The translations under genes and the position numbers were made by a program. Below, one piece after another: positions 7,358 through 16,606 of a stretch of 64,000 nucleotides of DNA (its first letter is position 1; each line of letters starts with the position of its first letter). The notes beneath the pieces were generated by a model that saw only the letters and a list, made by a program, of their open reading frames with translations, was not told the DNA's origin and did not search any database. Origin of the DNA: Cellulomonas sp. C5510 (GTDB lineage Bacteria > Actinomycetota > Actinomycetes > Actinomycetales > Cellulomonadaceae); assembly GCF_019797765.1 (NCBI RefSeq), contig NZ_CP081862.1, positions 3,782,001 through 3,846,000 of the forward strand, given 5' to 3'.

Positions 7358-9282
7358 CGGCCCGCCTCCGCCGGCGCGGCGGCCACCGGCGCGGCACCCG
7401 CCGGCGGGGTGGCGGGTGCCGCCGACCGGGCGGCGCGGTACGCCCGCCACGCGTCCGCGACCAGGGCGAGGTCGTCCGCGGCGAGCTCCTCGCCGCTCCG
7501 GTCGATCCGCTCCGCGTAGTACAGCGCCGGCACCCCGCCCTCGGCCTGCGCCGCCACGTACGCGCGCCACTGCGCCGCGTCGAGCATCGGCCACTGGTCG
7601 GTGTCCACCAGGTGCCCCGGCAGCGCGGTGCCGGCGATCGCCCGCCGCACCCTCATCTGGTCGGCGAGCGGGACGACGCGGTGCGCGGTGTCCCGCTCCA
7701 GGACGTCGTTGAGGCGGACCATGTCGCAGACGTCCGCGAACGCGGGGTGCGGCGTGTGGGTGACGACGAGCGCGTCGGGCTTCGCCGCCTTCGCGGCGGC
7801 GTACAGGTCGGCCAGCAGGGCGTGCAGCGCGGCGACACCCCAGGGCGCGCCCGGGTCCGCGCCCGCGTGCGGGTGCACCGTGTGGCCCGCGGGCGCGCGC
7901 TGGGTGAAGTCGACCTTGAACCCGTCGGCGTCGACGCCGTCCGGGCCGAGCAGCGCGGCGACCACGCGTCGGACCCGCTCCCGGTACGCCGGGCTGGCCG
8001 GGTCGACGGCCACGGGTCGGCCGCCGGCGTCGACCAGGCACTCCTCGACGGGCAGGCCCTCGGGGTCCCACGCCTTCCACCACAGCAGCACCCGCTGGCC
8101 CGCGGCGTGCCGGGCGGCGACCCACGCGCGCAGGTCCGGCCACCGTTCGGTGTCCGGCTCGCCCGTGCCGTAGGCGGCCTGCCACTTGTCGTCGACGACC
8201 ACCGTCCCCGGTACGACGTCGTGCGCGGCGAGGTGGCCGAGCAGCTCGTCGTACACGTCCTGCCGGGCGAGGTCCGGCGCGACCGGGAGACCCACCGGGA
8301 CGACGGCGGGGCCGAGGTCCTGGAGCCGGTACGGGTGCGACGCGGGCTCCCCGGGCAGCGGGGCGCGGGCGCACTGCGCGCCCCAGCCGCAGAAGACGGG
8401 CTCCGCCCACCAGGGCGCCGACGGGGCGACCGGCCCGGCGGGGGCGCCGGCGCGCACCGCGTCCTCCCGGTGGTCCGCGAGGGCCTGCCACGGGTCGGCG
8501 GCGGGGCGCAGCACCAGGACCGGGCTGGTCCAGCGCCCGGAGACGCGGGTGTGCGCGTCGTGGTCGAGCTCCAGCAGGAACCCCCCGTCCAGCGGCTGGT
8601 AGCGCAGCTCGGTGAACCGCAGGTCCGCCACGGGCGCGACGACGCCGATCCCGAGCCACTCCCCCGCGGGCACGTCGAGCGCCGACGCGGCCGGCTCGCG
8701 GCCGAGCACCAGGCAGAGCGGCGGCGGCGAGAACACGGCGTGCAGCCGCCCCGGGGACGCGTCGCCGACGACGCCCAGGGTCGCGGCCGACGCGGCCGGG
8801 CGCACCAGGTCCACCGGCTCGGTCGGCGTCGGGACGAACACCGACCGGTGCTCCGCGGACGAGCGGAACGTCCCCCCGGCGCCGTTCGGGAGCACCGCCC
8901 GGCCGCCCAGCAGGCGCACGTCCGTGAGGACGCCCTCGCCCTCGACCTCCACGACCAGCTCCAGCCGGTCGGGCAGGCACCGCAGCGTCACCGTCCGGCG
9001 CGCCCAGGCGGTGCTCGTGCACTCCAGCCGCACCTCGGCCGCGTCCGACTCGACCGGATCCGACCCGACCGGCGAACCGTCCGCGGCGTGCACCGTCGGC
9101 GCCGCCACGTCCAGCGACTCGTCGACCGCCCCGACGCGGTCCACCGACGCCAGCAGGGACAGGTGCGACCAGATGCGGCCGTCGGGGCCTGCGAGCACGG
9201 CGCGCGGCGGGGTCGACCGCACCTCCAGCAGGTAGGTGTCGGCGGCGACCGTGCGGGTGCCGGGTCCGGCGGTGATGCGCAT
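7354..9282 (-). CDS. Clan GH-D glycosidase, alpha-galactosidase-like (GH36/GH31 type)
   Basis: 642 residues. The N-terminal half is a beta-sandwich; a TIM barrel begins near residue 345 (VVPVGLPVAPDL, TVVVDDKWQAAYG). The clan GH-D nucleophile strand DGFKVDF lies near residue 455. LLWWKAWDPEGLP before it and DTDQWPML after it fit barrel strands. The barrel resembles GH36/GH31 alpha-glycosidases; I cannot place it in one family by eye. The last 30 residues are an Ala/Pro-rich tail. It begins 31 bases after the GH1 stop and overlaps the FAD gene by 4 bases. No signal peptide, so it probably acts on imported oligosaccharides. Confidence 0.78.
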   Translation of the reverse strand: MRITAGPGTRTVAADTYLLEVRSTPPRAVLAGPDGRIWSHLSLLASVDRVGAVDESLDVAAPTVHAADGSPVGSDPVESDAAEVRLECTSTAWARRTVTLRCLPDRLELVVEVEGEGVLTDVRLLGGRAVLPNGAGGTFRSSAEHRSVFVPTPTEPVDLVRPAASAATLGVVGDASPGRLHAVFSPPPLCLVLGREPAASALDVPAGEWLGIGVVAPVADLRFTELRYQPLDGGFLLELDHDAHTRVSGRWTSPVLVLRPAADPWQALADHREDAVRAGAPAGPVAPSAPWWAEPVFCGWGAQCARAPLPGEPASHPYRLQDLGPAVVPVGLPVAPDLARQDVYDELLGHLAAHDVVPGTVVVDDKWQAAYGTGEPDTERWPDLRAWVAARHAAGQRVLLWWKAWDPEGLPVEECLVDAGGRPVAVDPASPAYRERVRRVVAALLGPDGVDADGFKVDFTQRAPAGHTVHPHAGADPGAPWGVAALHALLADLYAAAKAAKPDALVVTHTPHPAFADVCDMVRLNDVLERDTAHRVVPLADQMRVRRAIAGTALPGHLVDTDQWPMLDAAQWRAYVAAQAEGGVPALYYAERIDRSGEELAADDLALVADAWRAYRAARSAAPATPPAGAAPVAAAPAEAGR

Positions 9283-9312
9283 GGGGTGGGTCCTCGGGGT
9301 CGGGGGCGGGTG

Positions 9313-10704
9313 TCAGCCGAACGGCGGGATCTCGGGCAGGGCGGTGGGCAGCGTGCCGGTGCGGGCGATCTCCGCGTAGACCCGGCCGGAGTCCTTCACG
9401 GTCCGCGTGCCGGTGGCGTAGTCCACGTGCACCAGACCGAACCGGGGCCGGTAGCCGAGCGACCACTCGAAGTTGTCGAGCAGCGACCAGTGCAGGTAGC
9501 CGACGACGGGGGCGCCGCCCTCGACCGCCTCGTGCACCGCCCGCAGGTGCCCGAGCAGCAGGGCGGTGCGCCGGACGTCGTGCACGCGGCCGTCGTGCGT
9601 GGGCCCGTCACCGAAGACGCCGCCGTTCTCGGTGATCATCAACGGCGTGCCGGGGTTCTCGCGGTGCAGCCGCAGCAGCAGGTCCCGCAGGGCGCCGGGG
9701 ACGACCTCCCAGCCCTCGTCGGTCCGCTGCACGTCACCGGACGGGCCCACGACCTGCCACGGGAACGGCCGGCCGGGGCCGGGCTCCGCGGCCGCCACGA
9801 CGCGGCGGGTGTAGAAGTTGACGCCGATCCAGTCCTGCCGGCCGCCGATCCGCTCCTCGTCGCCGGGGCGGATGATGTCGTCCAGCGACCGTCCCAGCGC
9901 CCGCTCGTAGTGCGCGCGGGTGTCCGCCGGGTAGCCGCGGCCCGCGAGCGGGTCGAGGTACCAGCGGTTCACGTAGCCGTCCGAGCCCCACGCGGCGGCG
10001 GCGTCCTCGTCCGACCCGGTCGCCGGGTCGCACGGGAACAGGCTGAGGGCGCAGCCGGTGCGGGCCGCGGGCGCGTGGGCGCGGATCGCGTCGGCGGCCG
10101 CGCCGTGGCCGAGCAGCACGTGGTGACCGGCGGCGACCGACGCCGCCAGGTCCGCCACCCCCGGGGCGTGCAGGCCGAGCTGGTAGCCGAGCAGCTGCAC
10201 GATCCACGGCTCGTTCTGGGTCACCCACCACGTCACCCGGTCCCCCAGGCGCGCGGCCACCGCGTCGGCGTACTCCGCGAACGCGTCGACGCTCGACCGC
10301 CCCGCCCAGCCGCCGTCCGCCATGAGCGCCTGCGGCATGTCCCAGTGGTTGAGGGTCAGCACCGGCTCGACCCCGCGCTCCAGCAGCGCGTCGACGAACC
10401 GCTCGTAGTGGTCGAGCCCGCGGGACTCGACGCGCCCGCGGCCCTCCGGGACGACGCGGGACCACGCGACGGAGAACCGGTACGCCCCCAGGCCGAGGCC
10501 GGCCACGAGGTCGACGTCCTCACGCCACCGCCGGTACGAGTCGCAGGCGCGGGAGCCGTCGCCGCCGCCCTCGACGGCACCGGGCCGGGACGCGAACTCC
10601 TCCCACACGGACCGTCCGCGACCGTCGGCGTCGAGGCTGCCCTCGACCTGGTAGGCGGACGTCGCGGCGCCCCACAGGAACCCGGGCGGGAAGGTCACGG
10701 TCAC
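9313..10704 (-). CDS. GH1 beta-glycosidase
   Basis: 463 residues, typical for bacterial GH1. Signatures: FPPGFLWGAATSAYQVEG at the N-terminus, acid/base Glu in VTQNEPW (about residue 163), nucleophile Glu in MITENGG (about 355), and the aglycone-site segment LLDNFEWSLGYRPRFGLVHVD. Start GTG 10704 forms a GTGA overlap with the upstream GH2 stop and has GGAG 8 bases ahead; the in-frame ATG at 10740 is less likely. Substrate could be a beta-glucoside, beta-mannoside or 6-phospho sugar. Cytoplasmic. Operon with GH2 upstream and the GH-D and FAD genes downstream. Confidence 0.93.
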   Translation of the reverse strand: MTVTFPPGFLWGAATSAYQVEGSLDADGRGRSVWEEFASRPGAVEGGGDGSRACDSYRRWREDVDLVAGLGLGAYRFSVAWSRVVPEGRGRVESRGLDHYERFVDALLERGVEPVLTLNHWDMPQALMADGGWAGRSSVDAFAEYADAVAARLGDRVTWWVTQNEPWIVQLLGYQLGLHAPGVADLAASVAAGHHVLLGHGAAADAIRAHAPAARTGCALSLFPCDPATGSDEDAAAAWGSDGYVNRWYLDPLAGRGYPADTRAHYERALGRSLDDIIRPGDEERIGGRQDWIGVNFYTRRVVAAAEPGPGRPFPWQVVGPSGDVQRTDEGWEVVPGALRDLLLRLHRENPGTPLMITENGGVFGDGPTHDGRVHDVRRTALLLGHLRAVHEAVEGGAPVVGYLHWSLLDNFEWSLGYRPRFGLVHVDYATGTRTVKDSGRVYAEIARTGTLPTALPEIPPFG

Positions 10705-13391
10705 GGCAGGGGCTCCAGGGTGGTCGGGGTGAGGTTCCATGCCTCGAGGGTCAGCGGACGGTGCGGCGGGCCGGCCGCGGGCGACCCGCCCTCCGGCCGC
10801 TCGCCGCGCCACCGGGCTCGCAGCCGCCGGGTGGCGCCGGGCAGCAGCGGCCGCGGGTCCCCGTCGAGCACCGCCCAGCCGGGCGCGTCCACAGGGCGGG
10901 CGTCGAGCAGCGCGAGGCCGACCACCGCCGGTCCGGCGCGGTGGGTGACGGTGACGACGGCACCGTCGGGGCCGTCCGGCCCGATCCCGGCCTCGACGGT
11001 CGCGGGCGCGAGGTCGAGCAGCGGCGCGAGGTCCGCCGCGGAGGTCGCGACGACGACCTCGTGGTCCAGCGGCGTGCCGTCGGGCGCGGTCCACTCGACC
11101 TCCCACAGCAGCACCTCCGCCGGCGGCAGCACCGCGGCGGGGCAGCGCAGCTCCCCCGCCGGGCGCGGGTCGGCCACCGGCTCCGGGACGTGCCAGCGCC
11201 GCTCCGCGAGCACCGCGCCGTCGGTCGCGCGCCGCAGCCGGGCCGCCACGCGCGACCCGGGCGGGACGCCGGCGTCGGACCACAGCCAGACCTCCGCGAC
11301 GGCGTGCGACCGCCCGCCCCAGGCGGTGGTCGCCGTCCGCAGCGTCGCCCGGTCCGGGGCGAACGCCCGCGCGACCGCGTGGTAGGCCGGCTTCGGGTCG
11401 CCCAGGTGGTCGACGACGGCCGTGCACCAGGTGTTCGGGTACGACTCCGCGAGCTGCCACGGGAGCACCAGCGAGCAACGCGGCCACCGCCGCCGGTCCG
11501 CCTCCACCGCGTACGCCAGGCCGGTCGACTGCAGGTGCTGGCTCGCGCGCCGGTAGCCCTCGACGTCCGCGAGCCGGCCGCCGAAGCACTCCTGCACCAG
11601 TGGCGCGTTGTCCCACCACTCCCCCAGGTGGCGGTGCACCGGGTTCGACCGGTCCAGCGGCCAGACCTCGGACGCGGGCACCAGGTCGTCCAGCAGCCGG
11701 CGGTTCGCCATGCCCTCGACGCCGAACTCGCTGTGCGCCAGGCAGGTGCCGGCGTCCGCGAGCGCCTGCTGCCCCGTGAGGCCCTGGTGCTCCCACGGCC
11801 CGTGGACGTCGTGCTGGTCGTCCGGCGCGGCGGCGATCACGTCGGCGCGGTGGTGGAACGCCGGACCGGTCGGGGACGTCGGCAGCCAGGACCGGCCCGG
11901 GTCCAGGCGGGTGACCTCGTCGCGCAGCGCCGCGAGCGCCGGCGAACGCTCCTCGTCCAGCGGGACGCCGCCGTCGTCGAGCTCGTTGCCGCCGCCCCAG
12001 AGCAGCAGGCTCGGGTGGTGGGTGCGGGCCGGGACCAGCGCGGCCGCCTCCCGCCGCAGCAGGTCCACGAACGCGTCGTCGGTGGCGGGCGCGCTCTGCA
12101 TGCCCGACGACGACTGGGAGAACTCCTGCCAGACCAGCAGACCGGCCCTGTCGCACGCGTCGTAGAACTCCTCGGTCTCCACCAGGCCGCCGCCCCACAC
12201 CCGCAGCAGCGCGGCGCCGGACCGGGCGGCGAGGTCCACCAGGTGCCGGACCCGCTCGGGAGGCACGGCACCGTACTGGGCGTCGGCCGGCGCCCAGTTC
12301 CACCCGACCAGCGGCAGGCGGACGCCGTTGACCTCGGCGGTGTAGCCGCGGGCGCCGGCAGGAGCGCCCGCGTTCGCCACCAGGTGCGCCGTGCGGAATC
12401 CGACCGTGCCCGACCAGAGCGTGCGGCCGGCCGTGCGCAGCCGGACGGTGTACGTGGTGGGCTCTCCCAGCCGACGGGGCCACCAGCGCGCCGGGCGGTC
12501 GACGGGGACGGCCAGGCCCAGCGGCCGCTCGCCCACGGGGCCGGGCAGGTCCGCGGCGGTGCTCGCCACGACGCGGCCCGCGGCGTCCAGCACCTCGGCG
12601 AGGACGCGCGCCGGACCGTCGTCGGCGACCTCCACGCTGCCGGTGACGCGGACCAGGCCGTCGGCGTCGGGTGCGGGCAGGCCCGCCGGACCGGGCACCA
12701 GCTCCGCGCGGACGCCGGCCGACGCCAGGTGCACCCGGTCCACCACCACCCGGGCGCTGCGCCACAGCCCCTGGTGCGGCAGCCGCGGGCAGAAGTCCCA
12801 GCCCTCGGTCATCCGCGGTCGGTGCGTGCGGACGCGCTCCGTGCGCCCGACCTGGGGCTCCGACGGCGGCAGCGGGTCCACGACGACCGCGATCCGGTGC
12901 GGCCCCGGGGTCGCGCGGGGCGGTGGGACCTCGGCGCGCAGCCGGTGGTAGAGGCCGTCGACGCGGCCGACGGGCTCCCCGTCCCAGAACAGCGTCCCGG
13001 ACGGGTCGACGCCGTCGAGCTCGACGACGACCCGGTGCCCGGCGGGGACGGGCGGCAGGTCCACGACGCGGCGGTGCACCCACGACCGAGCCCCGGTCCA
13101 CTCCGCGGCGCGGCTGCTGCGCCCGCGGTACGGGTCGGGCAGCTCGCCGGCCGCGGCGAGGGCGGTGACGACCGACCCCGGGACGGTCGCCGGCCACCAG
13201 CCCGGGGTCGCCGCGGCGGCGCGGGCGGCGTCGGCGGCGTTGTTGAGGCTGTGCGCCCCCGCGTCGACGTACCACTGCCACGTGTCGCCGAGCGCCTCAC
13301 GCAGGAGCCAGCCGTCGCCGTCCAGGTCCAGCACCCACCCGGGGGCGGGGGCCGTGTCCGGCGAGGTCAGGGGATCTGGCATCGATGCCAT
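10701..13391 (-). CDS. GH2 beta-mannosidase-like enzyme
   Basis: 896 residues from ATG 13391. Architecture: jelly-roll sugar-binding domain (WWPATVPGSVVTAL, GLYHRLRAEV), Ig-like domains, then the TIM barrel with acid/base Glu in LLLWGGGNELDDG (about residue 467) and nucleophile Glu in LAHSEFGVEG (about 552). The motif GWDFCPRLPHQGLWRSA is typical of beta-mannosidases in GH2. In-frame starts at 13409, 13391 and 13382 are possible. 13391 is chosen because a TTTCGT -10 lies 6 bases upstream with TTGCCC 18 bases further, matching other leaderless starts here. The LacI operator covers the first codons. Likely removes beta-mannose from glycan cores; cytoplasmic. Confidence 0.88.
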   Translation of the reverse strand: MASMPDPLTSPDTAPAPGWVLDLDGDGWLLREALGDTWQWYVDAGAHSLNNAADAARAAAATPGWWPATVPGSVVTALAAAGELPDPYRGRSSRAAEWTGARSWVHRRVVDLPPVPAGHRVVVELDGVDPSGTLFWDGEPVGRVDGLYHRLRAEVPPPRATPGPHRIAVVVDPLPPSEPQVGRTERVRTHRPRMTEGWDFCPRLPHQGLWRSARVVVDRVHLASAGVRAELVPGPAGLPAPDADGLVRVTGSVEVADDGPARVLAEVLDAAGRVVASTAADLPGPVGERPLGLAVPVDRPARWWPRRLGEPTTYTVRLRTAGRTLWSGTVGFRTAHLVANAGAPAGARGYTAEVNGVRLPLVGWNWAPADAQYGAVPPERVRHLVDLAARSGAALLRVWGGGLVETEEFYDACDRAGLLVWQEFSQSSSGMQSAPATDDAFVDLLRREAAALVPARTHHPSLLLWGGGNELDDGGVPLDEERSPALAALRDEVTRLDPGRSWLPTSPTGPAFHHRADVIAAAPDDQHDVHGPWEHQGLTGQQALADAGTCLAHSEFGVEGMANRRLLDDLVPASEVWPLDRSNPVHRHLGEWWDNAPLVQECFGGRLADVEGYRRASQHLQSTGLAYAVEADRRRWPRCSLVLPWQLAESYPNTWCTAVVDHLGDPKPAYHAVARAFAPDRATLRTATTAWGGRSHAVAEVWLWSDAGVPPGSRVAARLRRATDGAVLAERRWHVPEPVADPRPAGELRCPAAVLPPAEVLLWEVEWTAPDGTPLDHEVVVATSAADLAPLLDLAPATVEAGIGPDGPDGAVVTVTHRAGPAVVGLALLDARPVDAPGWAVLDGDPRPLLPGATRRLRARWRGERPEGGSPAAGPPHRPLTLEAWNLTPTTLEPLP

Positions 13392-13427
13392 ATGAGAACG
13401 AAACCACATGCCTCGGAGGCGGGGCAA
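13377..13427 (-). promoter_or_regulatory. Promoter and perfect LacI operator of the GH2 operon
   Basis: Perfect 14-base palindrome TGGCATCGATGCCA at 13377-13390, overlapping the proposed start codon. Upstream on the minus strand are -10 TTTCGT (13403-13398) and -35 TTGCCC (13427-13422), spacer 18; the -10 is weak. The flank CTCATATGGCA before the palindrome is repeated at the 36332 operator. Confidence 0.7.
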
Positions 13428-13461
13428 GGCCGGGTGCCGCGGCGGCGGCGCGGGCCGCCGG

Positions 13462-14970
13462 TCAGCCGGCGAGCTCCGCCAGGTCCGCCACGGACGCGTA
13501 CCGCCGCTCCCCCTCCGGCCCGCCCGCGACCTCGACCAGGAACCCCTGCCGTCCCGGCGTGACGTCGACCGTGAGCACCGCCGAGGCCCCGGCGTCGTCC
13601 CGCCACGCCAGCTCGAGCCGCCCGTCGCCCGCCGCCCGCGCCGCGAACGTGCCGGCGAACGCCGGGTGCCCCGTCCGGAGCGACACCAGACCGAGCTGGG
13701 CGCGCGTGACCTCACCGGCGAGCGCCGCCTCGAGCTCGCCCGGCGTGTAGACGTGGCGGTTCACCTCGCGGCCCTGACCGGTCGCGGCGTACCGCGGCAT
13801 GTCGTTGGCGCCGGCCAGCAGCCCCACGTAGTAGATCTGCGGCCGCCCGGGCACGAACAGCTGCACGCACCGGGCCAGCAGGTACGCGGTCGCGTCCGCG
13901 CCGAGCACCGACCAGAACGTCGAGTTGACCTGGTGCGGCAGCGCCGCCCACGCGACCCGCGCCGACGCCTGCGCCGACTCGCCGCCGGTGCGGCGCTCCG
14001 CCTCCGCGAACACGCCGGCCATCTCCTCCGTGCTGAGGATGCCCGGGCGGTCGCCCGACGGTCCGGCGTCGATGACGCCGATGCCGTCGTGCGTGTCCAG
14101 CACCGTGACGGCGTTCGCCGGGCGGATCTCCAGCCAGTGCGCGAGGCGGTCCGTGGCGCCCGTCGCGAGCGCGTGCAGCAGCAGCGGGGGCAGGGCGAAG
14201 TCGTAGACCAGGTCCACCAGCGGAGCGATCGCCGCCTGCTGCGTGTGGTGGGCGTGCACCTCCACGAGCACCTGCAGGCCCTCCGCGTGCGCCAGGGCGG
14301 TGATCTCCTCGACGAACGCCAGGGTGTGCTCGGTCATGAACGAGTCCGTGCCCGGCGTCTTGACGGCGTACCCCACGGCGTCGAGCCGCACCGTCGACAC
14401 GCCCCCCTCGCGCAGGGTCCGCAGGATGCGCCGCAGGTAGTCGCGCGCCGCCGGGTGGTGGACGTCGAGGTCCACCTGCGTCGGCATGAAGGTCGTCCAC
14501 ACCAGCCGCCGCGTGCCGTCGGCCCGCTGGTAGGGCGTGAACGGCAGCCCGAGCCGGGGCCGGTAGAACGCCGTGATCGCCGCCTCGTCCGCGCCGTCGG
14601 GGAACACGGTGTCGAACGTGAGGAACATGCCGTCCGACGGGGACTGCGGGCCGCGCGCCAGCCAGTCGCGGAACTCCGCCGAGTCGGCGGAGACGTGGTT
14701 GACGATGAGGTCCGCGGTCACGTGCACGCCCGCGGCGGCGAGCGCCCGCACGTCGTCCCAGGTGCCGAGGCGCGGGTCGACGGTCCCGTGGTCGACCGGG
14801 TCGAACCCGGCGTCGTCGCCGTCGAACGGCACGAAGAACGGCAGCAGGTGCACGCCGCTGAACGCCGCCAGGGGGCCGTCCGCGAGCAGCGCCCGCACGC
14901 CGGCCAGGTCGGGCGTCGGCCCGCCGAGCCGCTCGGTGTACGCCAGCAGGTGCACGCCGTGGTCGTCCAC
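13462..14970 (-). CDS. Sucrose phosphorylase family enzyme (GH13 subfamily 18)
   Basis: 502 residues from GTG 14970, which has GAGGAGG 6 bases upstream. GH13 motifs: DLIVNHVS, nucleophile Asp in VRLDAVGYAVKT (about residue 195), acid/base Glu in VEVHAHH (about 235) and DTHDGIGVID (about 293). These positions match those of Bifidobacterium sucrose phosphorylase (192, 232, 290), and LLARCVQLFVPGRPQIYYVG is characteristic of that family. Relatives act on glucosylglycerate or glucosylglycerol instead of sucrose. It is the last gene of an operon with an FGGY kinase, an aldolase and a racemase-like gene, so an acid acceptor such as glycerate should be considered. Phosphorolysis would give glucose 1-phosphate. 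Confidence 0.88.
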   Translation of the reverse strand: MDDHGVHLLAYTERLGGPTPDLAGVRALLADGPLAAFSGVHLLPFFVPFDGDDAGFDPVDHGTVDPRLGTWDDVRALAAAGVHVTADLIVNHVSADSAEFRDWLARGPQSPSDGMFLTFDTVFPDGADEAAITAFYRPRLGLPFTPYQRADGTRRLVWTTFMPTQVDLDVHHPAARDYLRRILRTLREGGVSTVRLDAVGYAVKTPGTDSFMTEHTLAFVEEITALAHAEGLQVLVEVHAHHTQQAAIAPLVDLVYDFALPPLLLHALATGATDRLAHWLEIRPANAVTVLDTHDGIGVIDAGPSGDRPGILSTEEMAGVFAEAERRTGGESAQASARVAWAALPHQVNSTFWSVLGADATAYLLARCVQLFVPGRPQIYYVGLLAGANDMPRYAATGQGREVNRHVYTPGELEAALAGEVTRAQLGLVSLRTGHPAFAGTFAARAAGDGRLELAWRDDAGASAVLTVDVTPGRQGFLVEVAGGPEGERRYASVADLAELAG

Positions 14971-14981
14971 GTCCGTCCTCC

Positions 14982-15710
14982 TCACCGTTCCCCGGGCTCG
15001 CGCCCGGTCGTCGTCGCGAGCGCCCGGACGAGCGCCGCCACCCCGCCGGCGGGCGAGGTCAGCACCGGGACCGCGGGCCGCGCCAGCTCGGCGGCCCCGG
15101 CCATCGACGCCTGCGCCAGCACCACCACGTCGGCGTCGCGCGCGGCGTCGGACACCGCCTCCGCGACCAGCCGGTCCGCCCGCCCGCCGTCCCCGGAGTC
15201 CCGCGCGGCGGCGGCCCCGTCGACCACGCGGGCCGCGACCTCGACGCCCGCTCCCGCGTCCGACGCGGCGCGCTCCACGAGCCGCCCGGTCGGTCCCAGG
15301 GTCGACGCCAGGGTCGCCAGCACCGCCACCCTCCCGCGCGCGCCCGGGGCGGACGCGAGCGTCACCGCCTCCCGTGCCATCGGCGCGTCGACGCGCAGCA
15401 CCGGGACGGCCACCGTCGCGGCCGCCGCCTCCGCGGCCTCGCCGACCGACGAGCACGTGACGAGCACCGCCGACGCCCCGGCGGCCACCAGGTGCTGCAC
15501 GTGCGCGGCGACCGCGGCCTCGACCTGCGGCGTCACACCCGCGGCCACCGCGGTGGCGAGCAGCCAGCCGTCCACCACGTGCAGCCGGCGCAGCAGCGGC
15601 GCGGCGGCGTCCACGTCGGAGTCGAACCGCTGCGCCAGGGCCGGGACGGTGTGCAGCAGGCCGACGGTGCCGGCAGACCCGGGTGCGACGGACCCCGACC
15701 CGGCGGTCAC
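14982..15710 (-). CDS. Asp/Glu/hydantoin racemase-like protein
   Basis: 242 residues from GTG 15710 in a GTGA overlap with the aldolase gene. The first half of the racemase fold is evident (TVGLLHTVPALAQRFD, ASAVLVTCSSVGEAAEAAA with the catalytic-type Cys). The usual second Cys is not present: the matching strand reads VVVLAQASMAG. One-Cys relatives include arylmalonate decarboxylase-type enzymes, so this may be an isomerase or decarboxylase for a sugar-derived acid rather than a racemase. It sits between a LacD/YihT-type aldolase and a sucrose-phosphorylase-family gene. Family assignment is fair; the reaction is unknown. Confidence 0.72.
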   Translation of the reverse strand: MTAGSGSVAPGSAGTVGLLHTVPALAQRFDSDVDAAAPLLRRLHVVDGWLLATAVAAGVTPQVEAAVAAHVQHLVAAGASAVLVTCSSVGEAAEAAAATVAVPVLRVDAPMAREAVTLASAPGARGRVAVLATLASTLGPTGRLVERAASDAGAGVEVAARVVDGAAAARDSGDGGRADRLVAEAVSDAARDADVVVLAQASMAGAAELARPAVPVLTSPAGGVAALVRALATTTGREPGER

Positions 15711-16606
15711 GCCGCGCTCCACGGGCGCGCCTCCGCGTCCACCAGCTCGACCAGTGCGCGCAGCCGCGGCACCGAGACCTCCGCGAGCGCCGCCGGGACG
15801 TCCGGCCGGCCGACGACGTCGCTCCACAGCGCCCGGCCCGCGAGGAACCCGCTCGCCCCGCCGCGGCACGCCGCCCGCACCGCCCCGGCGAAGTCCTCCC
15901 GGTCCACGCCCTGCGACAGCACCACCCAGGGCCCGGTGATCGACTCGCCCAGCGTCGCGCACGCCCGCTCCAGCTCCGCCGCCGGCGCCCGGCCGCCCAG
16001 CGGCACCTGCACCTTGTACAGGCTCGGGCCGAGCGGGGACAGCTCACGGGCCGCCTCGGCGATCGCCGCCTCCTGGTCCCACGTGCCGGCCGCCAGCTCC
16101 TCGGGGGTCGCCCGCACGACGGGCTCGAGGACCGACAGCACGCCGCGGGACGCCGCCACCTCGACGAACCGGCGCGCGAGCTCCACGCGCCGCTCCCTGC
16201 GCGCGTCGCGCCGCCAGATCACCAGCAGCTTGAGCGCGACCGCGCCGTGCAGGTCGGACTCCGGGGCCACGACGACGTCGTCCAGCCCGGTCTCCTCGAC
16301 CGGACCGCCGGGCTCCTGCTCCAGCGCGTCCGCCGCGAGGATCAGCCCGCAGGACGCGGGCAGCAGCGGGGCGGCCTGCTCGACGCCCATCTCCCGGTCG
16401 ATGAGGAACCCGGACGCCAGCGGGGACAGGGCGCGGGCCACGGCGACCTTGAAGTCGACGAGCGTCGCGTGGTCGGGACGGCCGGCACCGGCCTGGTCGA
16501 ACATCGTGCGCAGGCTCTCGCGCTGGTCCATCGCCACCATGGCGAGCGCCCCGGACGGGCGGGCGATGGCGTCGAGCGTGGGCGCGGCGGCGGTCGGGTG
16601 GGTCAC
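15707..16606 (-). CDS. Class I aldolase, LacD/YihT type
   Basis: 299 residues from GTG 16606 (GTGA overlap, GGAGG 7 bases before). The N-terminus ARPSGALAMVAMDQRESLRT and FKVAVARALSPLASGFLID closely resemble tagatose-1,6-bisphosphate aldolase LacD and sulfofructose-phosphate aldolase YihT. The probable Schiff-base Lys lies in SLYKVQVPLGG. With the upstream FGGY kinase this makes a phosphorylate-and-cleave module releasing a triose phosphate and an aldehyde. No sulfoquinovosidase, SQ isomerase or sulfolactaldehyde enzyme is nearby, so sulfoglycolysis is not supported; a ketose or deoxyketose phosphate is the safer guess. Confidence 0.85.
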   Translation of the reverse strand: MTHPTAAAPTLDAIARPSGALAMVAMDQRESLRTMFDQAGAGRPDHATLVDFKVAVARALSPLASGFLIDREMGVEQAAPLLPASCGLILAADALEQEPGGPVEETGLDDVVVAPESDLHGAVALKLLVIWRRDARRERRVELARRFVEVAASRGVLSVLEPVVRATPEELAAGTWDQEAAIAEAARELSPLGPSLYKVQVPLGGRAPAAELERACATLGESITGPWVVLSQGVDREDFAGAVRAACRGGASGFLAGRALWSDVVGRPDVPAALAEVSVPRLRALVELVDAEARPWSAA

